Assembly: GCF_010682105.1 (NCBI RefSeq)
Contig: NZ_JAAGWH010000004.1
Location: forward strand, 43,818 to 107,817
Source: Modestobacter muralis
GTDB taxonomy: Bacteria; Actinomycetota; Actinomycetes; Mycobacteriales; Geodermatophilaceae
Direction of reading: 5' to 3'
Length of the DNA: 64,000 nucleotides
Below the pieces are notes generated by a model, which saw only the letters and a list, made by a program, of their open reading frames with translations, was not told the DNA's origin and ran no database searches. Within the stretch, counting starts at the first letter, position 1. Every line of letters begins with the position of its first letter. Positions 7,277 to 15,656 of this stretch are shown piece after piece. The translations under genes and the position numbers were made by a program.

Positions 7277-8236
7277 TCAGTCCAGCGGCTTGACCAGGGT
7301 GAGCCGGGTCGAGCGGCGACGGCCGGGCAGGCAGGCGGCCGCGGCCAGGGCGAGGGCGACGCCGTCCTCGATCAGCCCGGCCCGCAGGTCCGGCATCCGG
7401 GTGCCCGCCCAGCGCCGCCAGGCCAGCCCGCCGAACGAGCCGGCCGCCGAGCCGGCCATGCCGGCGACCACCGGCCAGGCGGCGTTCGCGCCCTGCCGCC
7501 GGGCGAGGAGCCCCGCGCCGGTCGCGCCGCTGGCCAGCCGGGGCGGCAGGCCGGCGCCGCTGGTGCGGTCGGGGGTGTTCGGCTGCTTGTCCCCGTACAG
7601 CTCACCGGCCAGCGAGGCGAACGAGGCGACCTTCTTCAGCGCCCCGGTGTCGGCCGCGGTGAGCGTCGGGGCGGCCAGGCCGAGGGAGCTGCGGCTGCCG
7701 GTGGCGAGGCCCAGCAGCAGCGAGCGGCGCACCAGGTCGGCGGAGGCCCCCTGCCGGGGCAGCACCCGCTCCTTCGGCGTCGGCAGGCTCTGCACGACCG
7801 CCTGCACGGCCGCACCGTAGGCCAGGTGCGGCAGGGCGTCGGCGACCCAGTCCTCCCGGGACCAGGTGCGCGGGTCGCTCACGCCGAGCAGGGCGACCGG
7901 GACGTCGGTGGTGGCCATCGACGCGGCGCCCTTGACCACCGAACCCACCGGGAACGGCATCCGCACACCGGCGGAGCGCACCAGGCTCGACGCCACCCCG
8001 ACGGTGAGCCCGTTGGCGAGGCCCAGCAGCGCGCCGAGACCGGTGGCCCGGCTGGCCCGCTCACTCCCGGACCCGGTCAGCCGCTGGCCGGTGGCTGCGA
8101 GCAGGGCCTGGACGGTCTGCTCGGGCACGGTGCTGGCCGGGCGGCCGCGCAGGGCCATGTCGAGGTAGGTGGCAGCGGTGAGGGCGGTGGTGCCGGCGGC
8201 GCCGGCCAGCAGCCCCCGGCCGAAGGTCCCGGTCAT
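7277..8236 (-). CDS. hypothetical membrane-associated protein
   Basis: The 319-residue protein starts MTGTFGRGLLAGAAGTTAL and alternates Gly/Ala-rich hydrophobic stretches with Arg-rich loops; about four to five possible membrane segments are visible, including residues 8-24, about 70-90 and the C-terminal LIEDGVALALAAAACL. The segment LLLGLATGSRSSLGLAAPTL loosely resembles DUF4126-type membrane proteins. I do not recognise a characterised family. The ATG at 8236 is preferred over upstream in-frame codons because CAGGCT lies 6 bases before it (8243-8248 on the minus strand). It ends 3 bases from the preceding convergent gene. Confidence 0.7.
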   Translation of the reverse strand: MTGTFGRGLLAGAAGTTALTAATYLDMALRGRPASTVPEQTVQALLAATGQRLTGSGSERASRATGLGALLGLANGLTVGVASSLVRSAGVRMPFPVGSVVKGAASMATTDVPVALLGVSDPRTWSREDWVADALPHLAYGAAVQAVVQSLPTPKERVLPRQGASADLVRRSLLLGLATGSRSSLGLAAPTLTAADTGALKKVASFASLAGELYGDKQPNTPDRTSGAGLPPRLASGATGAGLLARRQGANAAWPVVAGMAGSAAGSFGGLAWRRWAGTRMPDLRAGLIEDGVALALAAAACLPGRRRSTRLTLVKPLD

Positions 8237-8469
8237 GTCCGGAGCCTGTACGTCGCGGGCCCGCCCGGCAACCTCAGCGGACGGGTGGACCGGCTGAGCA
8301 GGGTGGGGCGACGGCGTGGCGACACTCACCCCGCTGCGACACACAACGGTCACGCCGAGCTGGCACGGTGGGACTCAGCGCCCGAGGTCGTGTGCTCTCC
8401 GACCCCCGCCCGCCGCACCCCGGTGCCGCGCGTGCTCCTGCGCCGCGCGTCCTCCCCGTGAAGGTCCCG

Positions 8470-9861
8470 ATGTCCCTTCCTGGTCCCTCCCTGTCCCGTA
8501 CCCGGACCCCGGCCCGACTCCGCGCCGCGGTCACCCCGACGACACCTCCCTCGCTGCCCCGGCTGCGCGTCGCCGTCGCCGTCCTGTTCGGTCTGGACGG
8601 CTTCGTCTTCGGCAGCTGGGCGGCCCGCGTCCCCGACGTCAGCGCTGCGACCGGCGCCGGCCACACCGCGCTCGGCGTGGCCCTGCTCTGTCTGTCACTC
8701 GGCGCGCTGGCGTGCATGCAGCTCACTGCTGCGGTGTGCCGCCGCCTCGGCACCGGCCGGACCAGCGCGCTGGCCGGGATGGGCGCGAGCGCCTGTGCAG
8801 CCCTCCCCGGCTTCGCCACCTCGGTGCCCGCCCTGTGCGCGGCCCTGCTCGTCTTCGGCGCCACCACCGGCGCGGTCAACGTGGCCGCCAACAGCGTCGG
8901 CGTCCGGGTCGAGGCAGCGGCCGGACGGCCGCTGCTCTCCGGCCTGCACGCCGCCTTCAGCGCCGGCGGTCTGCTCGGCGCGCTGATCGGCGGGCTGGCC
9001 TCGGCCGTCGTCGGGGTCGCGCCGCACCTGGTCGGCGTGGCCGTGCTGGGCCTCGCCGTGATGACGTGGGCCGGGCCGGTCCTCGCTGCCTCCGACGACG
9101 GCCGCCCGGCAGCCGACCCGCTCGTCGCTCCCGGCGGTGCCGCGCCGGGACGTCGGCCGACCGGTGTCCTGGTGCTGCTGGGCTCCGTGGCCGGGGCGAC
9201 CGCCTACGGCGAGGGCGCCCTCAGCGACTGGGGTGCCCTGCACCTGCGGGAACAGGTGCACGCCGCTCCGGCGCTCGCCGCGGCGGGCTACGCCGGGTTC
9301 TCCTCGGCGATGGCCGTGGGCCGGCTGGCCGGCGGCCGCCTGGTGGCCGCGGTCGGTGAGCGGCGGCTGCTGGTCGGCGGCGCGCTCCTGGCCGCGGCCG
9401 GGGCCCTGGCTGCGGTCACGACGTCGTCCCTGCCGGTGGCGCTGGCCGGGTTCGTCGTCGTCGGGCTCGGCCTGGCGAACGTGTTCCCGCTGGCGATCGC
9501 CCGGGCCGGTGCGCTCGGTGGCCCCTCCGGCGTGGCCCTGGCCACCACGGTCGGCTACACCGGCCTGCTCGGCGGACCGCCGGTGATCGGCTTCCTCGCC
9601 GAGCGGGCCGGGCTGCCCACCGCGCTGGGCACGGTCGCGGTGATGGCCGTGCTCGCCGCCGTCCTGGTGCTGGGCATCGAGGGCTCCGCGGTGCGGCGAC
9701 CGGTGCTGCCCGCGATCCCGGGCTGGGCGCAGCCGGTGCTCTTCGGGCGTCGCCCGGTCGCGGTGCAGCTCCGCGCGGGCGGTGAGGGCGCCCTGGCGTC
9801 CCGGGTGCGCAGCGGCGCGTGCAACTACATCCGTGACCTCGAGCTGCTCGAGGTGGGCTGA
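8470..9861 (+). CDS. MFS transporter
   Basis: The 463-residue protein has around twelve hydrophobic segments, an N-terminal FGLDGFVFGSWAARVPDV that resembles the start of YbjJ/FucP-like and sugar-type MFS carriers, and a central cytoplasmic loop (about residues 205-230). The transported substrate cannot be read from sequence. The ATG at 8470 is preceded by GAAGG at 5 bases. In-frame sequence extends further upstream but is Pro/Arg rich and unlike the family. The C-terminal 50 residues after the last helix are hydrophilic. It is divergent from the hypothetical gene ending at 7277 and followed by a short hairpin. Confidence 0.88.
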   Translation: MSLPGPSLSRTRTPARLRAAVTPTTPPSLPRLRVAVAVLFGLDGFVFGSWAARVPDVSAATGAGHTALGVALLCLSLGALACMQLTAAVCRRLGTGRTSALAGMGASACAALPGFATSVPALCAALLVFGATTGAVNVAANSVGVRVEAAAGRPLLSGLHAAFSAGGLLGALIGGLASAVVGVAPHLVGVAVLGLAVMTWAGPVLAASDDGRPAADPLVAPGGAAPGRRPTGVLVLLGSVAGATAYGEGALSDWGALHLREQVHAAPALAAAGYAGFSSAMAVGRLAGGRLVAAVGERRLLVGGALLAAAGALAAVTTSSLPVALAGFVVVGLGLANVFPLAIARAGALGGPSGVALATTVGYTGLLGGPPVIGFLAERAGLPTALGTVAVMAVLAAVLVLGIEGSAVRRPVLPAIPGWAQPVLFGRRPVAVQLRAGGEGALASRVRSGACNYIRDLELLEVG

Positions 9862-9862
9862 C

Positions 9863-9881
9863 CCCGCCGCTGGCCGGCGGG
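9863..9881 (+). terminator. short hairpin after MFS gene
   Basis: CCCGCCG (9863-9869) and CGGCGGG (9875-9881) form a 7-bp stem with a 5-base loop directly after the MFS stop codon. Confidence 0.45.
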
Positions 9882-9907
9882 TCGGGCAGGGGTGAGGCTG
9901 GGTCCCC

Positions 9908-10858
9908 ATGAGCACCCCTCCCGTGCACCTGTCGACCTGGCCGACGCCGCTGGACCCCGCGCCCCGGCTGGCCGTGGCCCTCGGGCTGGAGCCCGGCGAC
10001 CTGTGGGTCAGGCGCGACGACCTGACCTCCTTCGCCGGGGGCAACAAGGTGCGCAAGCTCGAGCACCTGGTCGGCGAGGCGGCGGCGGCCGGGGCCACGG
10101 TGCTGGTCACCACCGGGGGCGTGCAGTCCAACCACGCCCGGATGACCGCCGCCGCCGCGGCCGTGCGCGGGCTGTCGTCGGTGCTCGTGCTCACCGGCGC
10201 CGCCGACCCGGCCCGGCCCGGCAACCTGGCGCTGGAGGAGCTGTTCGGCGCCCGGGTGGTGCTGGTGCTCCCGGGCGAGGACGCGCAGGCGCGGATCAGC
10301 GCGGTCACCGCCGAGCTGCGGGACGCCGGGGAGGTGCCCGCCGTCCTGCCGCTGGGCGGCTCCACCCCGACCGGTGCCTGCGGCTACCTGGCCTGCGCCG
10401 GAGAGCTGGCCGAGCAGGCGCCGGACCTGGACACCGTCGTCGTCGCCGTCGGCTCGGGCGGCACGATGGCCGGCCTGGTCGCCGGGCTCGGCGCGGAGCG
10501 GGTGCTGGGCGTCGACACCGGCGCCGTGCCCGACCCCGCGGAACGGGTGACCGAGCTGGCCACCGCGCTGGGCGCGACCGTCGGCGGGCTGCGGCTGCGG
10601 CGCGACCAGGTGGGGGAGGGCTACGGCGCGTTGACCGAGGCCGGGGCCACCGCGATGCGGACCGCGGCGCGCACCGAGGGCCTGGTGCTCGAGCCGGTCT
10701 ACACCGGCAAGGCGATGGCCGGGCTGACGGCCGCGGTCGCCGACGGCAGCGTGCGGCCCGGACGGCGCACGGTGTTCCTGCACAGCGGCGGGCTGCCGGG
10801 CCTGATCGGCCACCCGTACGCCACCGAGCTGGCAGCCCGCGCGCTGGACGGTGCGTGA
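9908..10858 (+). CDS. D-cysteine desulfhydrase / ACC deaminase family PLP enzyme
   Basis: The 316-residue protein belongs to the fold-type II PLP enzymes that include D-cysteine desulfhydrase (DcyD) and 1-aminocyclopropane-1-carboxylate deaminase. The PLP lysine lies in GGNKVRKLEHL (about residues 39-49), followed by TTGGVQSNHARMTA (about 68-81), where the Ser/Asn are the carboxylate-binding positions, and a phosphate-binding GSGGTMAGL loop (about 182-190). It releases ammonia, and sulfide if the substrate is D-cysteine. The exact substrate cannot be decided from the motif. It precedes eutB by 64 bases on the same strand; both pathways yield ammonia, so shared nitrogen scavenging is possible. 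Confidence 0.88.
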   Translation: MSTPPVHLSTWPTPLDPAPRLAVALGLEPGDLWVRRDDLTSFAGGNKVRKLEHLVGEAAAAGATVLVTTGGVQSNHARMTAAAAAVRGLSSVLVLTGAADPARPGNLALEELFGARVVLVLPGEDAQARISAVTAELRDAGEVPAVLPLGGSTPTGACGYLACAGELAEQAPDLDTVVVAVGSGGTMAGLVAGLGAERVLGVDTGAVPDPAERVTELATALGATVGGLRLRRDQVGEGYGALTEAGATAMRTAARTEGLVLEPVYTGKAMAGLTAAVADGSVRPGRRTVFLHSGGLPGLIGHPYATELAARALDGA

Positions 10859-10922
10859 ACGCCGTGTTCCGTTCCGTCGCACCCCGTTGACTGCTCGCCT
10901 GCGGAGGCGGTGAGGTGGGCCG

Positions 10923-12338
10923 GTGACCATCCGCCGGACGACCCTGGGCGGCCACACCCACGAGTTCGCCTCGCTGTCGGACCTGCTGGCCAAGGCCACC
11001 CCGGCCCGCTCCGGGGACGTGCTGGCCGGGGTGGCCGCGGAGTCGCAGGCCCAGCGGGTCGCCGCTCAGCTGGCGCTCGCCGACGTCCCGCTGGCGACGT
11101 TCCTGACCGAGCAGGTGGTCGGCTACGACGAGGACGACGTCACCCGGCTGATCGTCGACACCCACGACCCGCTCGCGTTCGCCCCGGTCGCCGGCCTGAC
11201 GGTGGGGGAGTTCCGGGACTGGCTGCTGGCCCGCGCCGCCGAGCGCGACGAGGCGGCGATCAGCTCGCTGGCCCGTGGGCTCACCCCGGAGATGGTGGCC
11301 GCGGTGTCGAAGCTGATGCGCACCGCCGACCTGGTCGCCGTGGCCCGCCGCACCCGCGTCGTCACCGGGCTCCGCAGCACGCTGGGCTTGCCCGGGCGGC
11401 TGGCGTCCCGGCTGCAGCCCAACCACCCCACCGACGACCCGCTCGGGGTGACCGCCTCGATCTTGGACGGGCTGCTGCACGGCAGCGGGGACGCCGTGAT
11501 CGGGATCAACCCGGCCACCGACTCCCCGGCGCAGACGATCGCGCTGCTGGAGCTGGTCGACGCGGTGATCGGCCGCTACGAGATCCCCACCCAGTCCTGC
11601 GTGCTGGCCCACGTGACCACCACACTGCGGGCGCTGGAGGCAGGGGCCCCGGTCGACCTCGTGTTCGCCTCGGTCGCCGGCACGCAGGCGGGCAACCGCG
11701 GCTTCGGCATCACGCTGGACCAGCTGGCCGAGGCCCGCGCCGGCGCGCTGGAGCTGCGCCGCGGGACGGTGGGCCGGCAGGTCACCTACTTCGAGACCGG
11801 TCAGGGCTCGGCGCTGTCGGCCGACGCGCACCGCGGCGTCGACGGCCGGGCGGTCGACCAGCAGACCCTGGAGTGCCGCGCCTACGCCGTCGCCCGGCAC
11901 TTCGACCCGCTGCTGGTCAACACCGTGGTCGGCTTCATCGGCCCGGAGTACCTCTATGACGGCAAGCAGGTGGTGCGCGCCGGGCTGGAGGACCACTTCT
12001 GCGGCAAGCTGCTGGGCCTGCCGATGGGCGTCGACGTCTGCTACACCAACCACACTGACGTCGACGGCGACGACACCGACGCCCTGCTGCTCCTGCTCGG
12101 GGCGGCGGGCTGTGGGTTCGTCATCGCCGTCCCCGGCTCGGACGACGTGATGCTGCACTACCAGTCGCTGTCGTTCACCGACGTGCTCACCGCCCGGTCG
12201 GTGCTCGACCTGCGCCCGGCCCCGGAGTTCGAGGCGTGGCTGGCCCGGATGGACCTCCTGGACGACGCCGGCCGCGTCCGCGACCTGGCGCCGGAATCCG
12301 CGCCCGCCCGCGCCCTGCTCGCCGCGGCCCGCCCGTGA
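10923..12338 (+). CDS. eutB: ethanolamine ammonia-lyase large subunit EutB
   Basis: The 471-residue protein is the catalytic alpha subunit of adenosylcobalamin-dependent ethanolamine ammonia-lyase, which converts ethanolamine to acetaldehyde and ammonia. GINPATDSPAQTIALLE, TQSCVLAHVTTTL, the Glu of YFETGQGSALSADAH, and VDVCYTNHTDVDGDD are conserved in EutB. The start is GTG 10923. The stop overlaps the GTG of eutC (12335-12338), so the two subunits are translationally coupled, which suits an equimolar complex. No microcompartment shell, eutA reactivase or permease gene is adjacent, as in the short eutBC type of many actinobacteria. I see no cobalamin riboswitch in the 64-base leader. Confidence 0.96.
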   Translation: MTIRRTTLGGHTHEFASLSDLLAKATPARSGDVLAGVAAESQAQRVAAQLALADVPLATFLTEQVVGYDEDDVTRLIVDTHDPLAFAPVAGLTVGEFRDWLLARAAERDEAAISSLARGLTPEMVAAVSKLMRTADLVAVARRTRVVTGLRSTLGLPGRLASRLQPNHPTDDPLGVTASILDGLLHGSGDAVIGINPATDSPAQTIALLELVDAVIGRYEIPTQSCVLAHVTTTLRALEAGAPVDLVFASVAGTQAGNRGFGITLDQLAEARAGALELRRGTVGRQVTYFETGQGSALSADAHRGVDGRAVDQQTLECRAYAVARHFDPLLVNTVVGFIGPEYLYDGKQVVRAGLEDHFCGKLLGLPMGVDVCYTNHTDVDGDDTDALLLLLGAAGCGFVIAVPGSDDVMLHYQSLSFTDVLTARSVLDLRPAPEFEAWLARMDLLDDAGRVRDLAPESAPARALLAAARP

Positions 12339-13165
12339 CAGCTCCCGACGGCCGTGTTCGCGACCATGGCCCGGACGCGCCGGACCGCCGGCCGACGACG
12401 GGAGGCCATGTTCGCCAACATGGCCCGGACACCGGCGACCCGTGGGCGGTGCTGCGGGGTGCGACGCGGGCGCGGGTGGCGCTGGGGCGGGCGGGGGACG
12501 GGTTGCCGACGACGCGGGAGCTGGAGTTCCGCGCCGCGCACGCCGCCGCCCGGGACGCCGTGCACACCGCGCTGGACGCCGATCGGGTGCGCGCCGCACT
12601 GACCGTGGCGGGCGTCGGGCTGGACGTGCTCGAGGTGCACAGCGCGGCACCGGACCGGACCACCTACCTGCAGCGCCCGGACCTGGGACGGCGGCTGGCG
12701 CCCGGCACGGAGCTGCCCGCCGGGGAGCACGACCTGGCGCTGGTGCTCGCCGACGGGCTGTCGCCGCGGGCGGTGCACGAGCACGCGGCGGGCACGGTCG
12801 CGGCGGTGCTGGAGCGGCTGCCCGGGTGGTCGGTGGCGCCGGTCGTGGTGGCGCACCAGGGGCGGGTGGCCCTCGGTGACCCGGTGGGGCAGGCGCTGGG
12901 TGCGGCGATCGTCGTCGTCCTGGTGGGGGAGCGGCCCGGGCTGAGCTCGGCGGACAGCCTCGGGCTGTACCTGACGCACGGGCCGCGGCCGGGGCGGGCG
13001 GACTCCGAGCGCAACTGCATCTCCAACGTCCGGCCCCCGCACGGGCTCGGCTACGCGCAGGCCGCGGACACCCTGGTGGCGCTGCTGCAGGCGTCCCGGC
13101 AGCTGGGCGCCTCCGGCGTCGTGCTCAAGGACGAGGGCACGGCGCTCCCACCCGGCGCGGGGTGA
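12335..13165 (+). CDS. eutC: ethanolamine ammonia-lyase light subunit EutC
   Basis: The 276-residue protein is the small subunit of ethanolamine ammonia-lyase and contributes to the cobalamin-binding interface. The family core starts at about residue 36 with DPWAVLRGATRARVALGRAG and includes LVLADGLSPRAV, GDPVGQALGA, VGERPGLSSADSLGLYLTHG and SERNCISNVRPPHGLGY. The first 35 residues are not core EutC: they are encoded by two copies of a palindromic 22-base element 54 bases apart, giving the peptide repeats VRDHGPD and VRQHGPD. The GTG at 12335 overlaps the eutB stop. A later start could also be used. A 20-bp perfect hairpin follows the gene. Confidence 0.93.
   Translation: MTAPDGRVRDHGPDAPDRRPTTGGHVRQHGPDTGDPWAVLRGATRARVALGRAGDGLPTTRELEFRAAHAAARDAVHTALDADRVRAALTVAGVGLDVLEVHSAAPDRTTYLQRPDLGRRLAPGTELPAGEHDLALVLADGLSPRAVHEHAAGTVAAVLERLPGWSVAPVVVAHQGRVALGDPVGQALGAAIVVVLVGERPGLSSADSLGLYLTHGPRPGRADSERNCISNVRPPHGLGYAQAADTLVALLQASRQLGASGVVLKDEGTALPPGAG
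12350..12425 (+). repeat. two REP-like palindromes inside the eutC 5' coding region
   Basis: Copy 2 (12404-12425) is GGCCATGTT-CGCC-AACATGGCC, a perfect 9-bp inverted repeat. Copy 1 (12350-12371) is a degenerate version, and CGGAC follows both. They are exactly 54 bases (18 codons) apart, so the reading frame is kept. Confidence 0.8.
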
Positions 13166-13246
13166 CCTCGGCGCGTCCATGCTGCTCACCAGGGTGCGCA
13201 GAGCACGGGTCCGGCCGGATCACGTCCCCCGGCCGGGGGTGTTCCG

Positions 13247-13291
13247 CACAGTTGTGCTCTGCTCCCTGGTAGGGAGCAGAGCACAACTGTG
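13247..13291. terminator. 20-bp perfect hairpin between convergent genes (bidirectional terminator)
   Basis: CACAGTTGTGCTCTGCTCCC (13247-13266) is exactly complementary to 13272-13291 across a 5-base loop. It lies between the ends of eutC (13165) and the minus-strand epimerase (13307). It is much longer than needed for termination. Confidence 0.8.
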
Positions 13292-13306
13292 TGAGAGAGG
13301 GCTGTG

Positions 13307-14188
13307 TCAGCCGGCGTAGGAGCCGGAGCCGAGGTCCTCCAGCAGCGACGGGCCGGTGGGGGCCCAGCCCAGCTCGGCGCGGGCCCGGGCGCCGGTGGCC
13401 TGCTGGGAGATGTCCAGCGCGCCGGCCAGCGCACCCAGGCGGGCCTCGGTCTCGGCCTCGGTGGAGGACACGGTGCGCTCGTCGAGCCCGGCCCCGCGGC
13501 TGGCGGCCGCACCGATCTCGGCCACCGTCGGGTTCTGCCCGTTCACGCCCAGGTAGTAGGCGCCGGGAGCGGCCTCGGTCAGCGCGGCGACGTAGAGCCG
13601 GGCGAGGTCCTCGGTGTGCACCGTCGTCCAGGTCTGCGCGCCGCTGCCGGGCAGCACCAGGGCGCCGTCGTCGGTGCGCGGGCCGTCCTTGACGACGTTC
13701 GGCAGGCCGAGGCCCCGGCCGTAGACGATGCCGGGGGCGATGACGACCGAGCGCACGCCGTCGTCGGCCGCGGCCCGCACGCGGGCGTCCAGCGGCAGCC
13801 GCCAGGCGGTCAGCGCCGGCGGGGCGAAGGGGGTGTCCTCGTCGATCGCCCCCGCGCCGTGCACCCACACACCGCTGGTGTGCACGTAGGGCTTGTTGCT
13901 GCCGGCCAGCGCGGGCAGCACCGCGTCGAGCAGGGCGGCGTCCCGGTCGGCGTCCTTGCCGTCGGCGGCGGCCGCGGTGTGCACGACGCCGTCGGCGGCG
14001 CGGGCGGCCTCGGCGAGCACCGCGGTGTCCTCGACCGACCCGCGGACGACGGTCGCGCCGGCGGCCTCGAGGGCGCGCGCGGAGGCGTCGCTGCGGGCCA
14101 GCGCGTGCACGTCGTGGCCGTCGGACAGCAGGGCGGTGAGCAGGGCGGAACCGACGAGTCCGGTGCCACCGGTGAGGAAGACGTCCAT
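13307..14188 (-). CDS. NAD(P)-dependent epimerase / extended SDR protein
   Basis: The 293-residue protein starts MDVFLTGGTGLVGSALL, the TGxxGxxG nucleotide-binding motif of extended short-chain dehydrogenases. VVHTAAA follows the fourth strand, and GIVYGRG with the later WTTVHTEDLARLYVAAL matches atypical SDR/NAD-dependent epimerase-like proteins. The usual YxxxK catalytic pair is not evident (GVWVHG occupies the region after HTSG), which is common in the atypical SDR groups. The substrate is unknown. It stands 37 bases downstream of a small membrane-anchored protein gene on the same strand. Confidence 0.85.
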   Translation of the reverse strand: MDVFLTGGTGLVGSALLTALLSDGHDVHALARSDASARALEAAGATVVRGSVEDTAVLAEAARAADGVVHTAAAADGKDADRDAALLDAVLPALAGSNKPYVHTSGVWVHGAGAIDEDTPFAPPALTAWRLPLDARVRAAADDGVRSVVIAPGIVYGRGLGLPNVVKDGPRTDDGALVLPGSGAQTWTTVHTEDLARLYVAALTEAAPGAYYLGVNGQNPTVAEIGAAASRGAGLDERTVSSTEAETEARLGALAGALDISQQATGARARAELGWAPTGPSLLEDLGSGSYAG

Positions 14189-14225
14189 GTCCGGTCCAAG
14201 GGCGGCGCGGGCGCGCCGATTCCCG

Positions 14226-14495
14226 CTAGAACCGGCGGAGCGGGCCGATCCGCATCACGGCGCTCAGCAGGGCCTCCATCGGGTGGCGGCGCGGGGGCTC
14301 GACCTCGGCCGGCCAGTCCGGCGCCAGGTCCGGATCGAGGGAGGCGCTGGCCGTCTCGGCCACCCGGCCCTGCAGCCGGGCTCGGACCTCCTCGGCCGAG
14401 TAGGCCCGCCGGGACCGTTCGTGGCGGGCCAACACCGCACCGGTCGCGGCAACTCCGACGATCCCGGCGACTCCGAGCAGCTTCGACAGGCGCAT
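14226..14495 (-). CDS. small single-pass membrane protein (89 aa), conserved hypothetical
   Basis: The 89-residue protein begins with one hydrophobic helix (LLGVAGIVGVAATGAVLA, about residues 6-23) after a short basic start, then a charged region with RHERSRRAYSAEEVRARLQGRVAE. It looks like a signal-anchored or membrane-tethered small protein. I recognise no characterised family. A TACGCT hexamer 8 bases before the ATG overlaps the -10 hexamer of the divergent gene at 14515. Confidence 0.7.
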   Translation of the reverse strand: MRLSKLLGVAGIVGVAATGAVLARHERSRRAYSAEEVRARLQGRVAETASASLDPDLAPDWPAEVEPPRRHPMEALLSAVMRIGPLRRF

Positions 14496-14502
14496 GGAGC
14501 GG

Positions 14503-14509
14503 TAGCGTA
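14503..14509. promoter_or_regulatory. overlapping divergent -10 hexamers
   Basis: The plus strand reads TAGCGT (14503-14508), 6 bases before GTG 14515. The minus strand reads TACGCT (14509-14504), 8 bases before ATG 14495. One 7-base segment thus appears to serve two divergent, probably leaderless, promoters. Confidence 0.5.
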
Positions 14510-14514
14510 GTGAT

Positions 14515-15186
14515 GTGGCTCACTCCCGTGTGGTCTCCCGTCCCTCCGTGCCGGCCCTGTCGCTCGCCGCGGCCGTCGACCTGACCCGGACCGGCGACAT
14601 CTGGGTCTTCCGCGGGGCCTCGCTGGCCGACCGGGCGATCCAGACGGTCACCAACGCCCCGGTCAACCACGTCGGCATGGCCGTCGTCCTGGAGGACCTG
14701 CCGCCGCTGCTGTGGCACGCCGAGCTGGGGCACTCGCTCGTCGACGTGTGGTCGGGCCGGCACCAGCGCGGCGTGCAGCTGCACGACCTGTCCGATGCCG
14801 TCTGCGTGTGGGCCAAGCGCTACGGCCAGCAGGGCTGGCTGCGCCAGCTGGTCGGCCCGGCCGACGACGGCGGGGTGACCCGGGAGATGGAGGACGCCGT
14901 CCTGCGCACCATCGCCCGGCTCGACGGCAAGCCCTTCCCGACCACGAAGCACCTGGCCCGCGGCTGGGTCAACGGCAGGCTGCGCCGGCACCAGAGCAAC
15001 GACACCGTCTTCTGCGCCGAGCTGGTCGCCGCCACCTACACCGCGATGGGGCTGCTGGCGCCCGACCGGCCGCTGAGCGCCTACGACCCCGGGAGCTTCT
15101 GGTCCGGTGACGACCTGCCGCTGGTCGGGGCGGAGCTGGGCACCGAGATCCGGGTCGACGTCCCGTCCGGCCCGATCTGCGGCTGA
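14515..15186 (+). CDS. permuted papain-fold (NlpC/P60-like, YiiX/YebB-type) protein
   Basis: The 223-residue protein carries TGDIWVFRG followed by NAPVNHVGMAVVL (about residues 50-62), then FCAELVAATYTAMGLL (about 163-178). A His following an aromatic-rich strand, with a later Cys in a xxFCxExV helix, is the layout of the permuted papain-like hydrolase group (YiiX/NlpC-P60). A role as a peptidase, amidase or acyl hydrolase is an inference. No signal peptide is visible, so it appears cytoplasmic. The GTG at 14515 follows TAGCGT by 6 bases. It ends 4 bases before the convergent DUF1801 gene. Confidence 0.7.
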   Translation: MAHSRVVSRPSVPALSLAAAVDLTRTGDIWVFRGASLADRAIQTVTNAPVNHVGMAVVLEDLPPLLWHAELGHSLVDVWSGRHQRGVQLHDLSDAVCVWAKRYGQQGWLRQLVGPADDGGVTREMEDAVLRTIARLDGKPFPTTKHLARGWVNGRLRRHQSNDTVFCAELVAATYTAMGLLAPDRPLSAYDPGSFWSGDDLPLVGAELGTEIRVDVPSGPICG

Positions 15187-15190
15187 CCGG

Positions 15191-15565
15191 TCAGACCCGC
15201 ACCCAGCGCTCCACCAGCCCGACGATCGCGGCTTCCTTCGCCGCGACGTCGGCGCTGTCGCCGAGGGTGAGCACGGCCCGGTCGGTGTCGGCCCAGCGCA
15301 GCAGCCCGGTGTCGTCGGGGAAGGTGAAGCCGGCGGTGTCCTGCGGCCGGGCGCCGCGGTGGAACACCAGCTGCAGGTGGTCGACGGGGAAGAGCCGGAA
15401 CGTCACCCGGTCCACGCCGTCGGCGCAGAAGCTGGGTGCCCGCCACTTCACGTGCTCGGTCAGGTCGGCGGCCGAGGCCATGATCGCGGCGCGGAGCCGG
15501 CGGACGTCGTCGGCCCGGGGGTGGTCGAGCTCGGCGAGGAACTCCTCGACCGTCTGCTGTGCCAT
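15191..15565 (-). CDS. DUF1801 (YdhG-like) domain protein
   Basis: The 124-residue protein shows the DUF1801 pattern: FLAELDHPRADDVRRLRAAI, then HVKWRAPSFCADGVDRVTFRLFP, and the closing helix KEAAIVGLVERWVRV. The family adopts a small alpha/beta fold of unknown function, often linked to stress or iron-related contexts by neighbourhood only. The ATG at 15565 is preceded by CACGCT at 6 bases, so a leaderless transcript is likely. It is convergent with the papain-fold gene. Confidence 0.85.
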   Translation of the reverse strand: MAQQTVEEFLAELDHPRADDVRRLRAAIMASAADLTEHVKWRAPSFCADGVDRVTFRLFPVDHLQLVFHRGARPQDTAGFTFPDDTGLLRWADTDRAVLTLGDSADVAAKEAAIVGLVERWVRV

Positions 15566-15656
15566 GGGGACAGCGTGCCCGACGACACCGACAGGCCGGC
15601 GCCTGCCGGGCCGGGTGCAGGGGGCGGCGGGCGGCCGGCCCCCGCCGCTCGCCAGG

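Noticed and set aside
10859..10922. Cobalamin riboswitch before eutB
   Set aside because: The leader is only 64 bases and lacks the B12-box; too short for the class.
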